64,000 bases of DNA from contig NZ_KB849789.1 in NCBI RefSeq assembly GCF_000369045.1, forward strand, positions 120,576 through 184,575, read 5' to 3'. Position numbers and translations under genes: made by a program. The stretch is from Acinetobacter pittii ATCC 19004 = CIP 70.29. GTDB lineage: Bacteria > Pseudomonadota > Gammaproteobacteria > Pseudomonadales > Moraxellaceae. Below the pieces are notes generated by a model that was not told the DNA's origin, searched no databases, and worked only from the letters and a program-made list of their open reading frames with translations. Shown piece by piece: positions 38,883 to 48,429 of this stretch (its first letter is position 1; each line of letters starts with the position of its first letter).

Positions 38883-38924
38883 AACGCTTGTCTGAACTTA
38901 TAAATTGGACAAGCGTTTCTTTTT
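38883..38924 (+). terminator. Terminator after ligA
   Basis: AACGCTTGTC and GACAAGCGTT form a perfect ten-base-pair stem, followed by TCTTTTT. Confidence 0.85.
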
Positions 38925-39012
38925 GCAGAGGAAATTTAAATAACTTAAACTGCAAATGCGTATGTTTCTCATTTTAATTTGATAAAAATCATAAACTTAA
39001 CCATTTTTTGTT

Positions 39013-39041
39013 TTGCAATCACTTTTAAGATTGCCCATAAT
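39013..39041 (+). promoter_or_regulatory. Sigma70 promoter of bfr
   Basis: TTGCAA and CATAAT with an ideal 17-base spacer, about 25 bases upstream of the bacterioferritin start codon. No convincing Fur box overlaps it. Confidence 0.6.
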
Positions 39042-39067
39042 AGTTCTCATACGATAGGAGATTTATT

Positions 39068-39532
39068 ATGCGTGGCAATCCAGAAGTCATAGACTATTTA
39101 AATATGCTCATTGGCGGAGAATTGGCTGCCCGTGATCAATATCTAATCCATTCTCGTATGTATGAAGATTGGGGTTTAAATAAAATTTATGAACGTATTG
39201 ATCATGAGATGCAAGAAGAAGCTTCTCATGCTGATGCGATCATTCGCCGTGTATTGTTTTTAGGTGCTAAACCAAACATGCACCGTGAAGATATCAATGT
39301 TGGTACAGACGTTGTATCTTGTTTAAAAGCTGATTTGGCGCTTGAATATCATGTTCGTGAAAAATTAGCGACAGGTATCAAACTTTGCGAAGAGAAGGGC
39401 GATTACATAAGTCGTGATATGTTGCGTCAACAATTATCAGATACTGAAGAAGACCATACATACTGGTTAGAAAAGCAATTACGTTTAATTGAGTTAATTG
39501 GCTTACAAAACTATATTCAATCTCAAATTTAA
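39068..39532 (+). CDS. bfr: Bacterioferritin lacking the haem-ligand methionine
   Basis: A 154-residue ferritin-fold subunit that forms a 24-mer iron store. The dinuclear ferroxidase ligands are all present: Glu18, Glu51, His54, Glu93 (equivalent to E. coli Glu94), Glu127 and His130; Tyr25 is also kept. Residue 52, the axial haem ligand Met in E. coli Bfr, is Ala here (QEEASH). Such subunits occur in species with two bacterioferritins, where the Met-bearing partner holds haem. No bfd is adjacent. AGGAG precedes the ATG. Confidence 0.92.
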   Translation: MRGNPEVIDYLNMLIGGELAARDQYLIHSRMYEDWGLNKIYERIDHEMQEEASHADAIIRRVLFLGAKPNMHREDINVGTDVVSCLKADLALEYHVREKLATGIKLCEEKGDYISRDMLRQQLSDTEEDHTYWLEKQLRLIELIGLQNYIQSQI

Positions 39533-39563
39533 TAAAAAACCCAGCTAAGGCTGGGTTTTTTAT
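39533..39563 (+). terminator. Terminator after bfr
   Basis: AAAAAACCCAGC and GCTGGGTTTTTT arms around TAAG. Confidence 0.92.
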
Positions 39564-39625
39564 TGGCTCATTTTAATAAAATGAAGTCTTAACTTAGATG
39601 TTGATTTTGTCAAATTGAACATATT

Positions 39626-39650
39626 CAAAGCCTTACTATATAAGGCTTTG
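39626..39650. repeat. Perfect hairpin in the bfr-MFS intergenic region
   Basis: CAAAGCCTTA and TAAGGCTTTG, ten paired bases around CTATA. No T tract follows on the plus strand, so it is not an obvious terminator. Confidence 0.6.
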
Positions 39651-39725
39651 GCAGTTACAAAAAAGTCAGAAAAATTGTATCACACCCCCTGTTTTTTTTA
39701 TGAAATTGTTTATAATTTCGCCAAC

Positions 39726-39765
39726 AAAACCCTTGCCTAGAAATTTAATGAGGCAAGGGTTTTTC
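39726..39765 (+). terminator. Terminator-like hairpin abutting the MFS gene start
   Basis: AAAACCCTTGCCT and AGGCAAGGGTTTTT form a strong stem with a T tract. It begins about ten bases after TATAAT (39711-39716), a probable -10, and ends just before the first possible ATG of the transporter. It would attenuate that gene or end a very short RNA. Confidence 0.6.
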
Positions 39766-39766
39766 T

Positions 39767-41014
39767 ATGGAAAATCGGTTGGTATGGATCGCCAATGATT
39801 TTATGGTGAGTTCGCGAAATATGTTATTTACCAAACCTGCTGTTTTAGATACAGCTACTCTCCTAAGCACACAGCGTCTTGCAACACGACTAAGCTTTTT
39901 TAGCTTAGGTTTTGCGACTGCAGCTTGGGCACCTCTTATTCCTTTTGCACAGCAGCGTTTAAACCTAAATCATGCCGATTTTGGTTTACTTTTGCTGTGT
40001 ATGGGTATTGGTTCAATGATTGCTATGCCTGCCACTGGTGCTTTAGTCAAGCGCTGGGGATGTCGTCCGTTAATTGCTTTGGCATTGATGTTGTTAATGG
40101 TTTTATTGCCTAGCCTTACGATGTGGAGCAGCATTGTGACGATGGCTGTAGCATTGTTTATTTTTGGATCGGCAGCAGGATGTCTTGGAGTAGCTATCAA
40201 TTTACAAGCAGTAGTTGTTGAAAAACATAGTGTGCGAGCTCTTATGTCTAGCTTCCATGGAATGTGCAGTCTTGGTGGCTTAACAGGCGCTATGCTTGTG
40301 ACAGCACTATTGGCAGTAGGGCTTTCACCCTTAATGAGTACTTTATCAGTCGTTATGATTTTGCTTGTTATTGGGGGTGTTGCTATTCCTTCTTGTTTAA
40401 CGTCTTTTGAACAGGATGAAAAGCCACATGAAGATACAACTCAAGCACCGAAAAAACTTTATCGTCCTGATGGCATTATTCTGCTTATTGGTATGATGTG
40501 TTTTATCGCCTTTTTATCAGAAGGTGCTGCGATGGATTGGGGTGGTATTTATTTAACAAGTAAATATCAACTTAATCCTGCTTTTGCTGGTTTAGCTTAC
40601 ACTTTCTTTGCGCTTAGCATGACGACTGGTCGTTTTGCAGGTCATATCTTGCTTAAGCAATGGGGTGAAAAAAATATTGTGACTTATAGTGCAATTGGAG
40701 CTGCTATTGGTATGGCTGTTATTGTAACGGCACCAGTGTGGCAAGTGGTTGTATTAGGTTATGCACTATTAGGATTAGGTTGTTCTAATATTGTACCAGT
40801 GATGTTTTCTCGTGTTGGTCGACAAAACAATATGCCTAAAGCAGCAGCACTTTCTTTAGTATCAACAATTGCCTATACCGGTTCATTAAGTGGACCAGCT
40901 TTAATCGGTTTAATTGGGGAATGGACTGGTTTAAGTACAGTTTTAACAGGCGTCGCTGTATTACTATTTATTATTGCTTTACTTAACCGCTTTACATTAG
41001 TAAAGACAAATTAA
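39767..41014 (+). CDS. Major facilitator superfamily transporter
   Basis: Up to 415 residues with 12 predicted helices. It resembles the group of MFS proteins with similarity to bacterial FucP/YbjJ-type carriers (ATAAWAPLIPFAQQRL at the first helix, then MPATGALVKRWGCRPLI as the loop 2-3 motif). Substrate unknown. The start is uncertain: ATG 39767 directly follows a terminator-like hairpin. ATG 39821 (MLFTKPAVLDTATLL) has a better ribosome-binding site (GGTGAG ten bases upstream) and still retains all helices. Converges on otsA with a shared terminator. Confidence 0.82.
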   Translation: MENRLVWIANDFMVSSRNMLFTKPAVLDTATLLSTQRLATRLSFFSLGFATAAWAPLIPFAQQRLNLNHADFGLLLLCMGIGSMIAMPATGALVKRWGCRPLIALALMLLMVLLPSLTMWSSIVTMAVALFIFGSAAGCLGVAINLQAVVVEKHSVRALMSSFHGMCSLGGLTGAMLVTALLAVGLSPLMSTLSVVMILLVIGGVAIPSCLTSFEQDEKPHEDTTQAPKKLYRPDGIILLIGMMCFIAFLSEGAAMDWGGIYLTSKYQLNPAFAGLAYTFFALSMTTGRFAGHILLKQWGEKNIVTYSAIGAAIGMAVIVTAPVWQVVVLGYALLGLGCSNIVPVMFSRVGRQNNMPKAAALSLVSTIAYTGSLSGPALIGLIGEWTGLSTVLTGVAVLLFIIALLNRFTLVKTN

Positions 41015-41040
41015 TTTATAAATAATAATCACCAAATAGC

Positions 41041-41076
41041 GAACATCGAGAAATTGAATTTCTCGATGTTCTTTTA
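41041..41076. terminator. Bidirectional terminator between the MFS gene and otsA
   Basis: GAACATCGAGAAATT pairs with AATTTCTCGATGTTC, a nearly 15-base stem, followed by CTTTTATTT on the plus strand. Confidence 0.82.
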
Positions 41077-41083
41077 TTTAGAT

Positions 41084-42517
41084 TTATAAAACCTGATAAA
41101 TAGATTGATAATTATCTTGTAATAATCGCTGAGGCTTCATTAGTAAAGTTGGTGTCTTTTCTAAATCATCTAAGAAATTATTTCGCCAATTGGTAAGATC
41201 AGATGATGTTAATCCCTCTATCAATTGTTGATAACGATTAATACGCTCAGCTTTAGACATTTCTAAAGCCATTTTTAAAGCATCCATCATTGCCGCTCTA
41301 TCTTGTGGGTCAACAATCAAGGCTTGAGACATCTGCTCAGCAGCACCAGCATATTTAGATAAAATGAGCACACCTGGATTTTCAGGGTCTTGTGCCGCAA
41401 TATATTCTTTAGCCACTAGATTCATCCCATCACGTAGTGAACTGATCCAGCAAATATCTGAATGACGATAAATGTGCATGAGATTATGGTGCTGTACCGT
41501 GTCATAGCAGCAATCTACAGGTCTCCAGTCTTCATGCGCAAACTCTTCGTTAATTAACTCCAGCTTGGTTTTAAAACGTTGATATAAGCGTTGATAAGCT
41601 GGAATATCGGTACGAGAAGGGATCGCCACTTGAAGATGTCGAACTAAGCCATGATATTCAGGGCTGGTTTCCAAAAACGTTGCAAATGCATTAAATCTTT
41701 CAAGTAAACCTTTTGAATAATCAATACGATCAACTCCAATAATAGTTTTTTGACGTGGTATTTCTTCAAAATTAAACACCGAAGAGGTCGCCAAATCTTG
41801 TTGGGCTTGCTTTTGTATAAGTTCTGGTTGAACGCCAATTGGGTACGATTTAATTAATATTTGACGTTTTTTATAGCTAATACTGTTGCTTTGAATTTTT
41901 TGAGCTTCGAGTAAATTCAGGCAAGTCTGCATGCAGGCATTTTGGTCAATCTGAGTTTGTAAGCCAATAACATCATATTGGCTCAAGTCTTGAATTAACT
42001 CACGGGCTACCGGAATTTTGTGCCAGATATTCAGACTGGCAAAAGGAATATGTAAGAAGAAACCAATTTTGTTTTGCATGCCTAATTCACGGCAGTAACG
42101 CGCTACACTAAAAAAGTGATAATCGTGTATCCAAATAAGATCTTCAGGTTGAGCAAGCTGTTTTAACTTTTCAGCAAACAAACGGTTGACCTTTTGGTAG
42201 GTGCTATATTCTTGCGCATCATATTCAATTAGATCTTCGCGACTATGCATGGCTGGCCAAAGAACCTTATTTGCAAAACCACAGTAATATTGCGCATATT
42301 GTTGATGAGTAAGAGGGCAGGTAATGTAATCAATCCCTTGAGAAGAGGCTTGTTCAAACTCTGGCGCTTCGCTATCGGTAATTTGCTGACCATTCCAGCC
42401 TAACCAAATACCATTACTATCATTCAAAGCGTCTTGTACAGCCACGGCGAGGCCACCAGCTGAAGCTTTACCTGATGGCATACTTATCCGGTTCGATAAT
42501 ACGATTAATTTAGACAT
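41084..42517 (-). CDS. otsA: Trehalose-6-phosphate synthase
   Basis: Joins UDP-glucose and glucose-6-phosphate to make trehalose-6-phosphate. It has 477 residues of the GT20 family. The N-terminal loop LSNRISMPSGKASAGGLAVA is followed by the GWNG segment (LGWNGQQ), IWIHDYHFF, the catalytic-centre region GVDRIDYSKGLLERF, and SLRDGMNLVAKEYIAAQ. Trehalose is an osmo- and desiccation protectant. The start overlaps the end of otsB by 13 bases, so the two are coupled in an otsB-otsA operon. Confidence 0.95.
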   Translation of the reverse strand: MSKLIVLSNRISMPSGKASAGGLAVAVQDALNDSNGIWLGWNGQQITDSEAPEFEQASSQGIDYITCPLTHQQYAQYYCGFANKVLWPAMHSREDLIEYDAQEYSTYQKVNRLFAEKLKQLAQPEDLIWIHDYHFFSVARYCRELGMQNKIGFFLHIPFASLNIWHKIPVARELIQDLSQYDVIGLQTQIDQNACMQTCLNLLEAQKIQSNSISYKKRQILIKSYPIGVQPELIQKQAQQDLATSSVFNFEEIPRQKTIIGVDRIDYSKGLLERFNAFATFLETSPEYHGLVRHLQVAIPSRTDIPAYQRLYQRFKTKLELINEEFAHEDWRPVDCCYDTVQHHNLMHIYRHSDICWISSLRDGMNLVAKEYIAAQDPENPGVLILSKYAGAAEQMSQALIVDPQDRAAMMDALKMALEMSKAERINRYQQLIEGLTSSDLTNWRNNFLDDLEKTPTLLMKPQRLLQDNYQSIYQVL

Positions 42518-43356
42518 ATTTTTTCTCCATTCTGATTTTGGCTATTTTTGACATATAAGCTTTTTATTTTGTTTTGAAATAAAAAAAGAAAATTCGCGAC
42601 ATTATCAATATCTTTTAATCTATATTTAGCTTGTGTTTCACCGGAACCCACTTTAATCGTGAGGCCAGATTGCTGATTAATAAATACAAAACCTGATTCA
42701 TCTGTTAAATCATCGCCTATAAAAATAGGTAATACGGAAGGTAAATTAAGATGATTTAATATGGTTTTTATTGCTTTACCTTTATCAGCTTGATTTGGAA
42801 TTAACTCAATAACAAATTTTCCTTTATTTAATTTTAATTGAGGATAATTAGAGCTAATCTGTTGCATAATATTAATAGCATGATTTTCTAAATCAGGATT
42901 TTTACGATAATGTAAAGCAATAGAATAATTCTTATCCTCAATTAATAACTCAGGATATTTCTCGCAAGATTTTTGAATATCTTGTTTTAATTTTTTAAAA
43001 TTAATTTGACTTAAATCTGGTCGAATATAATTGTCTGAATCAAGACAAATATCTAAACCATGTAAACCAGCAATTGGAACTTCAATAGGATGTAGTAGTT
43101 TGCTTGCTGTATCTACATCACGGCCTGTTACAGCAATAACAGGTATATTTAATTTAATAATTTTTTTTATAATTTCTAATGTAGTTTGTGGAATAAAACT
43201 ATGCTCAGGGTTAATTTGAAAGGGTGCGAGTGTGCCATCAATATCCAAAAATAAGCAGTAATTTTTATCTAAAGATAAGTTGTTTATAATATCATTGGGT
43301 GTAACAAAAGATGTATTTTTTTCTCTCCCATCAGATATTGTGTTTTGACTGTTCAT
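42505..43356 (-). CDS. otsB: Trehalose-6-phosphate phosphatase
   Basis: Dephosphorylates trehalose-6-phosphate to trehalose. It has 283 residues of the HAD superfamily, with the nucleophile motif FLDIDGTLAPF (about 36-46). Motif II is in PVIAVTGRD, the motif III lysine region is near KGKAI, and the acidic motif IV is IGDDLTDESGF. First gene of otsB-otsA. Base composition is noticeably more AT-rich than otsA, with many AAT and TTA codons, but the operon arrangement is normal for the genus. Confidence 0.93.
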   Translation of the reverse strand: MNSQNTISDGREKNTSFVTPNDIINNLSLDKNYCLFLDIDGTLAPFQINPEHSFIPQTTLEIIKKIIKLNIPVIAVTGRDVDTASKLLHPIEVPIAGLHGLDICLDSDNYIRPDLSQINFKKLKQDIQKSCEKYPELLIEDKNYSIALHYRKNPDLENHAINIMQQISSNYPQLKLNKGKFVIELIPNQADKGKAIKTILNHLNLPSVLPIFIGDDLTDESGFVFINQQSGLTIKVGSGETQAKYRLKDIDNVANFLFLFQNKIKSLYVKNSQNQNGEKICLN

Positions 43357-43713
43357 ATTAGCCTTCCTAATACTTTTTGATCAATAATTAATCTTCTAAC
43401 ATTAAAATGAATTGGTGAGTCATTTTTTTTTAATAAAAAAACATAAGTATTAACATTAATTACATTGCATAATGGATTTATAGACGAAGTGTGGAGTATG
43501 TTGTTTTCTGATTGGCTTCAATGTTTAGATAATTAAATTTTTGTATATTTACTATGAATAATGCGGGTCTTACTTATCAATATATTTCAGAATATTAACT
43601 CATTATAAATGCTTAATCTTATGCTCTAAAATTTACTCTTTATATTGATTTTAAAAGATATTTTAAATCGATATTATTATATAATCTTTATAAAATCGGC
43701 TTTGGACAGGCAT
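43357..43713. other. AT-rich divergent promoter region between otsB and the biotin cluster
   Basis: About 357 bases without a supportable gene. A perfect TATAAT occurs at 43680-43685, about 30 bases upstream of the esterase start, with only a weak -35. Near-palindromic A/T runs (GATTTTAAAAGAT, 43647 onward) are present. The otsB promoter must lie in the left part but I cannot pin it. Confidence 0.45.
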
Positions 43714-44445
43714 ATGAAGTTACAAAATAAAATTTTATTAATTACAGGTTGGGGAGTAGGAGTGGAGCCTTTGCAGTCCCTTAAATTGCAATTGGAAAAA
43801 GCTGGCTATCAAACACAACTTATTAATATTTTTAATATTTTAGATACTAACTATTGTGCCCAACTTGATTTAGTTGCTGAGGTTGATGTAGTAATAGGTT
43901 GGTCTTTAGGTGGACAGTTAGCAACTCAACTGGTTAATACTTTTTATGAACAAACAGGGCAAACTAAAACTTTAATTACGCTCGCTTCAAATCCTTGTTT
44001 TGTTACCAACGATAATTGGCAGACTGCTATGCCTGCTGATATGTTTAGTCAATTTAAAACTTCTTTTTTACAAAACCCGCAAGCCACTTTAAAGCGTTTT
44101 TATTATTTAATTACACTCGGTTCATCTCAGGCTAAACAAGATTGGATAAGCATGCAAAACATAGCAAATCCGCCTTCAAGTGAATTGCTATCAGAAGGTT
44201 TGCAAATGCTTGAGCAACTAAATTTGGTAAATAACTTAAAAAACTATCTAGGTCCGCAGCTTCATGTGTTTGCCGAGCAAGATAATGTCATTCCTTGCAA
44301 AATTAGTGAAAATTTCAAGGATATCGCGACAGAAAACATGAGTTATAAAGTATTAGAAGGCGCTACTCATGCTTTTCCATACCTAGAAGTAGATCGAACA
44401 ATTGAAGAAATCTGCCAATTTTTAACAATTCATCAGCAAAGTTAA
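43714..44445 (+). CDS. BioH-like alpha/beta hydrolase (probable pimeloyl-ACP methyl ester esterase)
   Basis: A 243-residue alpha/beta hydrolase read from MKLQNKILLITGWGVG, after GGACAGGCAT; the 23 codons upstream are A/T-rich noise. The nucleophile elbow GWSLGG is the same as in E. coli BioH. A plausible acid is in AEQDNVIP and the catalytic His in GATHAFPY. Its position at the head of bioA-F-C-D makes removal of the methyl ester that BioC adds to pimeloyl-ACP its likely job. Overall similarity to BioH is low, so the functional call is inference from motif and context. Confidence 0.78.
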   Translation: MKLQNKILLITGWGVGVEPLQSLKLQLEKAGYQTQLINIFNILDTNYCAQLDLVAEVDVVIGWSLGGQLATQLVNTFYEQTGQTKTLITLASNPCFVTNDNWQTAMPADMFSQFKTSFLQNPQATLKRFYYLITLGSSQAKQDWISMQNIANPPSSELLSEGLQMLEQLNLVNNLKNYLGPQLHVFAEQDNVIPCKISENFKDIATENMSYKVLEGATHAFPYLEVDRTIEEICQFLTIHQQS

Positions 44446-44538
44446 TAAGCTTTGGTTGATCTCGCAATTTTCTTTCATTCTTAACAGGTTTAACATGTGC
44501 TAAATGAAAGATTTAATTGCTGTAAAAGGGTATAGAGG

Positions 44539-45819
44539 ATGACCGATAATTTTGATTTGGAACATATTTGGCATCCATATACCTCAATGACCCAACCTTT
44601 ACCAACGTTTAAAGTTAAACGTGCCTATGGGGCAACGATTGAACTAGATGATGGTAAGACTTTAATTGATGGTATGTCGTCATGGTGGTGTGCAATTCAC
44701 GGCTATAACCACCCTGAACTCAATCAGGCAGTGACAGATCAATTACAGAACATGTCGCATATCATGTTTGGTGGTTTAACTCATGATCCTGCCATTGAAC
44801 TTGGAAAAATTCTTTTAAAAATTACGTCGCCAAGTCTCGATAAAATTTTCTATGCAGATTCAGGTTCGGTTGCCGTTGAAGTTGCATTGAAAATGGCTGT
44901 GCAATTCTGGACAGCACAAGGCCAACCGCAAAAAACAAATTTTATTACTACACGTTCTGGTTATCACGGTGATACATGGAATGCGATGTCTGTGTGTGAT
45001 CCAGTGACAGGCATGCATCAGATTTTTGGTACAAGTTTACCGAACCGTCTTTTTGTAGCAGCACCGCAAACCAAATTTCATGAAGAGTGGAACCAAGAAG
45101 ATATTGCCGAGCTAGAAGAAGCTATTCAGCAAAATCATGAAAACCTTGCTGCACTCATTATCGAACCAATTGTTCAAGGTGCCGGGGGGATGCGTTTTTA
45201 TCATCCTGAATATTTACGTCAGGCGAAAGCACTTTGTGAACAATATAATCTGTTATTAATTTTTGATGAAATTGCGACTGGTTTTGGTCGCACAGGTAAG
45301 CTTTTTGCTTGGGAGCATGCACAAGTTGAGCCAGATATTATGTGCATAGGTAAAGGGCTAACAGGCGGCTACATGACGTTATCTGCTACCTTAACGACAA
45401 AGCATGTTGCAGAAACCATTAGTCGCGGTGAGGCTGGGGTGTTTATGCACGGCCCAACCTTTATGGCCAATCCACTTGCTTGCGCGGTCGCTTTAAAAAG
45501 TACTCAATTATTAATTGAGCAAGATTGGCAGGCTAATATTGAGCGAATTGAACAACAGCTTAGCCAATATTTAAAGCCTTTAAGTCAGCTTGATTATGTT
45601 GCCGATGTGCGAGTGCTGGGTGCAATTGGTGTAGTAGAACTCACCTTTAATGTTGATATGAAAACTTTACAGCAACAATTTGTAGACCGCGGAATCTGGA
45701 TCCGTCCTTTTGGAAAATTGGTTTATGTGATGCCACCGTATGTCATCACGCATCAAGAGTTAAGCGATTTGCTCGAACAATTAGTTGAAGTTGTTCAAAC
45801 GATGCAGGGAGCGAATTAA
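44539..45819 (+). CDS. bioA: Adenosylmethionine-8-amino-7-oxononanoate aminotransferase
   Basis: Converts KAPA to DAPA using S-adenosylmethionine as amino donor and PLP as cofactor. It has 426 residues of the class III aminotransferase family. It begins [12 protein letters not shown], with the [13 protein letters not shown] active-site segment, [12 protein letters not shown], and the PLP Lys in [15 protein letters not shown] precedes the ATG. bioF starts one base after the stop. Confidence 0.97.
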   Translation: MTDNFDLEHIWHPYTSMTQPLPTFKVKRAYGATIELDDGKTLIDGMSSWWCAIHGYNHPELNQAVTDQLQNMSHIMFGGLTHDPAIELGKILLKITSPSLDKIFYADSGSVAVEVALKMAVQFWTAQGQPQKTNFITTRSGYHGDTWNAMSVCDPVTGMHQIFGTSLPNRLFVAAPQTKFHEEWNQEDIAELEEAIQQNHENLAALIIEPIVQGAGGMRFYHPEYLRQAKALCEQYNLLLIFDEIATGFGRTGKLFAWEHAQVEPDIMCIGKGLTGGYMTLSATLTTKHVAETISRGEAGVFMHGPTFMANPLACAVALKSTQLLIEQDWQANIERIEQQLSQYLKPLSQLDYVADVRVLGAIGVVELTFNVDMKTLQQQFVDRGIWIRPFGKLVYVMPPYVITHQELSDLLEQLVEVVQTMQGAN

Positions 45820-45820
45820 G

Positions 45821-46978
45821 ATGTCTTTACTCGATCATTTTTCTACCGAATTAGATGAGTTAAAGCAACAAGGTAACTTTAGACAATTTACCCAAAATGT
45901 GCAGCACGGACGTTTTATTATGATCCAAAATAAAACGATGCTCAACTTAGCTTCAAATGATTATCTTGGGTTGGCTGCTGATATCAATTTTCGTCAAGAG
46001 TTTTTAGATAGCTTTCCAATCGAGCGTAGCTATTTTAGTTCATCATCTTCACGTCTATTAACGGGCAATTTTGATGAATATGAACAATTAGAAAATAGCC
46101 TAAGCCAAGCATTTGGTGGTCGCGCGGCACTATTATTTAATAGTGGCTACCATATGAATATTGGTATTTTGCCAGCTGTTGCTGATAGTAAAACTTTAAT
46201 ATTGGCGGATAAGTTAGTTCATGCCAGTATGATTGACGGTATACGTTTATCTGGTGCTCAGTATGTGCGTTATCGACATAACGATTTACAACACTTGGAA
46301 CAACTCCTCCAAAAATATCATGAGGATGACAAGATTGAACGAATCATTGTGGTCACAGAAAGTATTTTTAGTATGGACGGTGATGAGACGGATTTAGCCG
46401 CTTTAGTTCAGCTAAAAAAACGGTTTGCTAAAACTATGTTATATGTTGATGAAGCGCATTCAATTGGCGTTCGTGGTCAGCAAGGCTTAGGATGTGCTGA
46501 ACAATATAATGTGATTCAGGAAATTGATTTTCTGGTCGGTACATTAGGCAAAGCATTAGCAGCAGTCGGTGGTTACATTATTTGTGATCCAATTATTAAA
46601 GATTATCTCATTAATAAAATGCGCCCACTTATTTTTAGTACTGCACAGCCTCCGATTGTTATGGCATGGGCAAACTTTGTTTTTCAAAAAGTATTAATCG
46701 CTCAATCTCAGCGTGAACATTTAAAAAGTATTAGCCAATATCTTCAACAAGCTGTTGTGCAAAAGGGTTATGTAAGCCCATCGACCAGCCATATTATTCC
46801 AGTCATTGTTGGAGAAAGTCAGGCTGCGATCGATAAAGCGAAATACGTTCATGAAAGTGGTTTTTATGCTATGCCTGTGCGTCCACCAACAGTACCTAAA
46901 AACAGTTCGCGTTTGCGTATTTCTTTAACGTCAATGGTGCAGCAACATGAACTTGAAGAATTGGTGAGTTTTCTGTGA
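45821..46978 (+). CDS. bioF: 8-amino-7-oxononanoate synthase
   Basis: Condenses pimeloyl-ACP with alanine to give KAPA. 385 residues are read from [17 protein letters not shown]. It is an alpha-oxoamine synthase with [12 protein letters not shown], the PLP pocket [15 protein letters not shown], and the Schiff-base Lys in [12 protein letters not shown]. The frame opens 12 codons earlier inside bioA, but the ATG one base after the bioA stop is the natural start. It overlaps bioC by four bases. Confidence 0.96.
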   Translation: MSLLDHFSTELDELKQQGNFRQFTQNVQHGRFIMIQNKTMLNLASNDYLGLAADINFRQEFLDSFPIERSYFSSSSSRLLTGNFDEYEQLENSLSQAFGGRAALLFNSGYHMNIGILPAVADSKTLILADKLVHASMIDGIRLSGAQYVRYRHNDLQHLEQLLQKYHEDDKIERIIVVTESIFSMDGDETDLAALVQLKKRFAKTMLYVDEAHSIGVRGQQGLGCAEQYNVIQEIDFLVGTLGKALAAVGGYIICDPIIKDYLINKMRPLIFSTAQPPIVMAWANFVFQKVLIAQSQREHLKSISQYLQQAVVQKGYVSPSTSHIIPVIVGESQAAIDKAKYVHESGFYAMPVRPPTVPKNSSRLRISLTSMVQQHELEELVSFL

Positions 46979-47724
46979 GTTTGAATAAAAACTTAGTTGC
47001 CCAGCGTTTTGCCAAAGCAGGGCAAAGCTATTCAGAGCATGCAATTGTTCAAAAACAGATTTGCCAAAATTTAACAGGTTTAGTTCAGCAGTTCTGCCCG
47101 ACTACGATGTCGCGTGTCTTTGAAATTGGTTGTGGTTCTGGCAATTTAACTCGTCTTCTTGCTACATCTTTTCAGTTTGAAGAGTTAATTTTGAATGATC
47201 TATATGCAGATGTGCAGCAGCACTTTAGTCATCAAGAAAATTTAAAATGGTTGATTGGGGATATTGAAACTTTAGATTTCCCTCAGCAGCTCGATATGAT
47301 TGTTTCAGGTTCAGCTTTACAGTGGATGCAAGATTTACCGCATTTGCTCGAACGTTCTAATGAGGCTTTAACTGAGCGAGGTTGGTTATGCTTTTCAACC
47401 TTTGGTTCTAAAAACTTATTAGAGATTAAAGAATTAACAGGACAGGGTTTAAGTTACTGGTCAGTTGAAAATTGGAGTAGTGCCTTAACTCAGGCTGGTT
47501 TTGAGATTTTGCATTTGTCGGAATCAGAAACTCAACTCTATTTCGATTCACCTAAAGCTGTGTTGCAACATTTAAAAGCAACAGGTGTAACAGCAACGGC
47601 GCAGCATCGTTGGACTAAGCAAACTTTACAACAGTTTTATCAAGATTATGATCGGTTTAAGTATGCCGAAGGATATTCCCTAACATATCATCCGATTTAT
47701 TGTATTGCCCGGAGAATGAAGTAA
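46975..47724 (+). CDS. bioC: Malonyl-ACP O-methyltransferase
   Basis: Methylates the free carboxyl of malonyl-ACP so that fatty-acid synthesis can build the pimeloyl chain. A 249-residue class I SAM methyltransferase with motif [13 protein letters not shown] (about 46-57) and [13 protein letters not shown]. The GTG start overlaps the bioF stop (GTGA). The presence of bioC supports the neighbouring hydrolase as its BioH-type partner. Confidence 0.94.
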   Translation: MSLNKNLVAQRFAKAGQSYSEHAIVQKQICQNLTGLVQQFCPTTMSRVFEIGCGSGNLTRLLATSFQFEELILNDLYADVQQHFSHQENLKWLIGDIETLDFPQQLDMIVSGSALQWMQDLPHLLERSNEALTERGWLCFSTFGSKNLLEIKELTGQGLSYWSVENWSSALTQAGFEILHLSESETQLYFDSPKAVLQHLKATGVTATAQHRWTKQTLQQFYQDYDRFKYAEGYSLTYHPIYCIARRMK

Positions 47725-48369
47725 ATGAGTGGCCAGATCTATTTTGTGAGTGGGATTGATACCGAAATTGGTAAAACCTACGCGACAGGTTTCTTAGCAA
47801 AATTATGGACTGAGCAGGGTAAAAAAGTGATTACCCAAAAACTCATTCAAACAGGTAACGCTGATATTTCTGAGGATATTGAAAAGCATCGTGAAATTAT
47901 GGGGCAGGGTTGGTTTCAAGAAGATCATGACAAGCTAACCATGCCTGAAATCTTCAGTTATCCTGCTTCACCTCATCTTGCAACACGTCTTGATAACCGA
48001 GAAATTGATTTTCAAAAAATTGAAGATGCGACTCAAACATTGGCGGAGCGTTTTGAAATCGTATTGTTGGAAGGTGCCGGAGGCTTAATGGTGCCATTAA
48101 CCACTAGTCTGCTGACCATTGATTATGTCGCTCAGCATCAGTTTCCTGTTATTTTAGTAACATCGGGCCGTTTAGGAAGTATTAACCATACTTTGCTTAG
48201 TCTTGAAGCACTTAAGTCTCGTGGGCTGAAGTTGCATGCCTTGGTTTATAATCTAAAAGATGAATCAAAAGATCCATTAATTTCTCAAGATACTTCAAAT
48301 TATTTGAAAGATTATTTAGCTATTCATTTTCCTGAAGCTGAATGGATTGAACTGGCAAAAATGAATTAA
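47725..48369 (+). CDS. bioD: Dethiobiotin synthetase
   Basis: Closes the ureido ring of dethiobiotin from DAPA, CO2 and ATP. A 214-residue P-loop protein. The Walker A segment is [14 protein letters not shown] (about 9-22), then the catalytic [10 protein letters not shown]. It begins at the base after the bioC stop. bioB is not in this window. Confidence 0.95.
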   Translation: MSGQIYFVSGIDTEIGKTYATGFLAKLWTEQGKKVITQKLIQTGNADISEDIEKHREIMGQGWFQEDHDKLTMPEIFSYPASPHLATRLDNREIDFQKIEDATQTLAERFEIVLLEGAGGLMVPLTTSLLTIDYVAQHQFPVILVTSGRLGSINHTLLSLEALKSRGLKLHALVYNLKDESKDPLISQDTSNYLKDYLAIHFPEAEWIELAKMN

Positions 48370-48383
48370 GTTAAACGGCTATA

Positions 48384-48413
48384 AAAAACCGCTCTAATTT
48401 GAGCGGTCTTTTT
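48384..48413. terminator. Terminator after the bio cluster
   Basis: AAAAACCGCTC and GAGCGGTCTTTTT around TAATTT; also positioned to serve rluB from the other side. Confidence 0.85.
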
Positions 48414-48429
48414 ACATCTTTTTAATAGC

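Noticed and set aside
38970..39067. Fur box upstream of bacterioferritin
   Set aside because: The A/T-rich GATAAAAATCAT string matches the consensus poorly.
44446..44538. BirA operator before bioA
   Set aside because: Only an imperfect palindrome is present, and the BirA encoded in this window has no DNA-binding domain.
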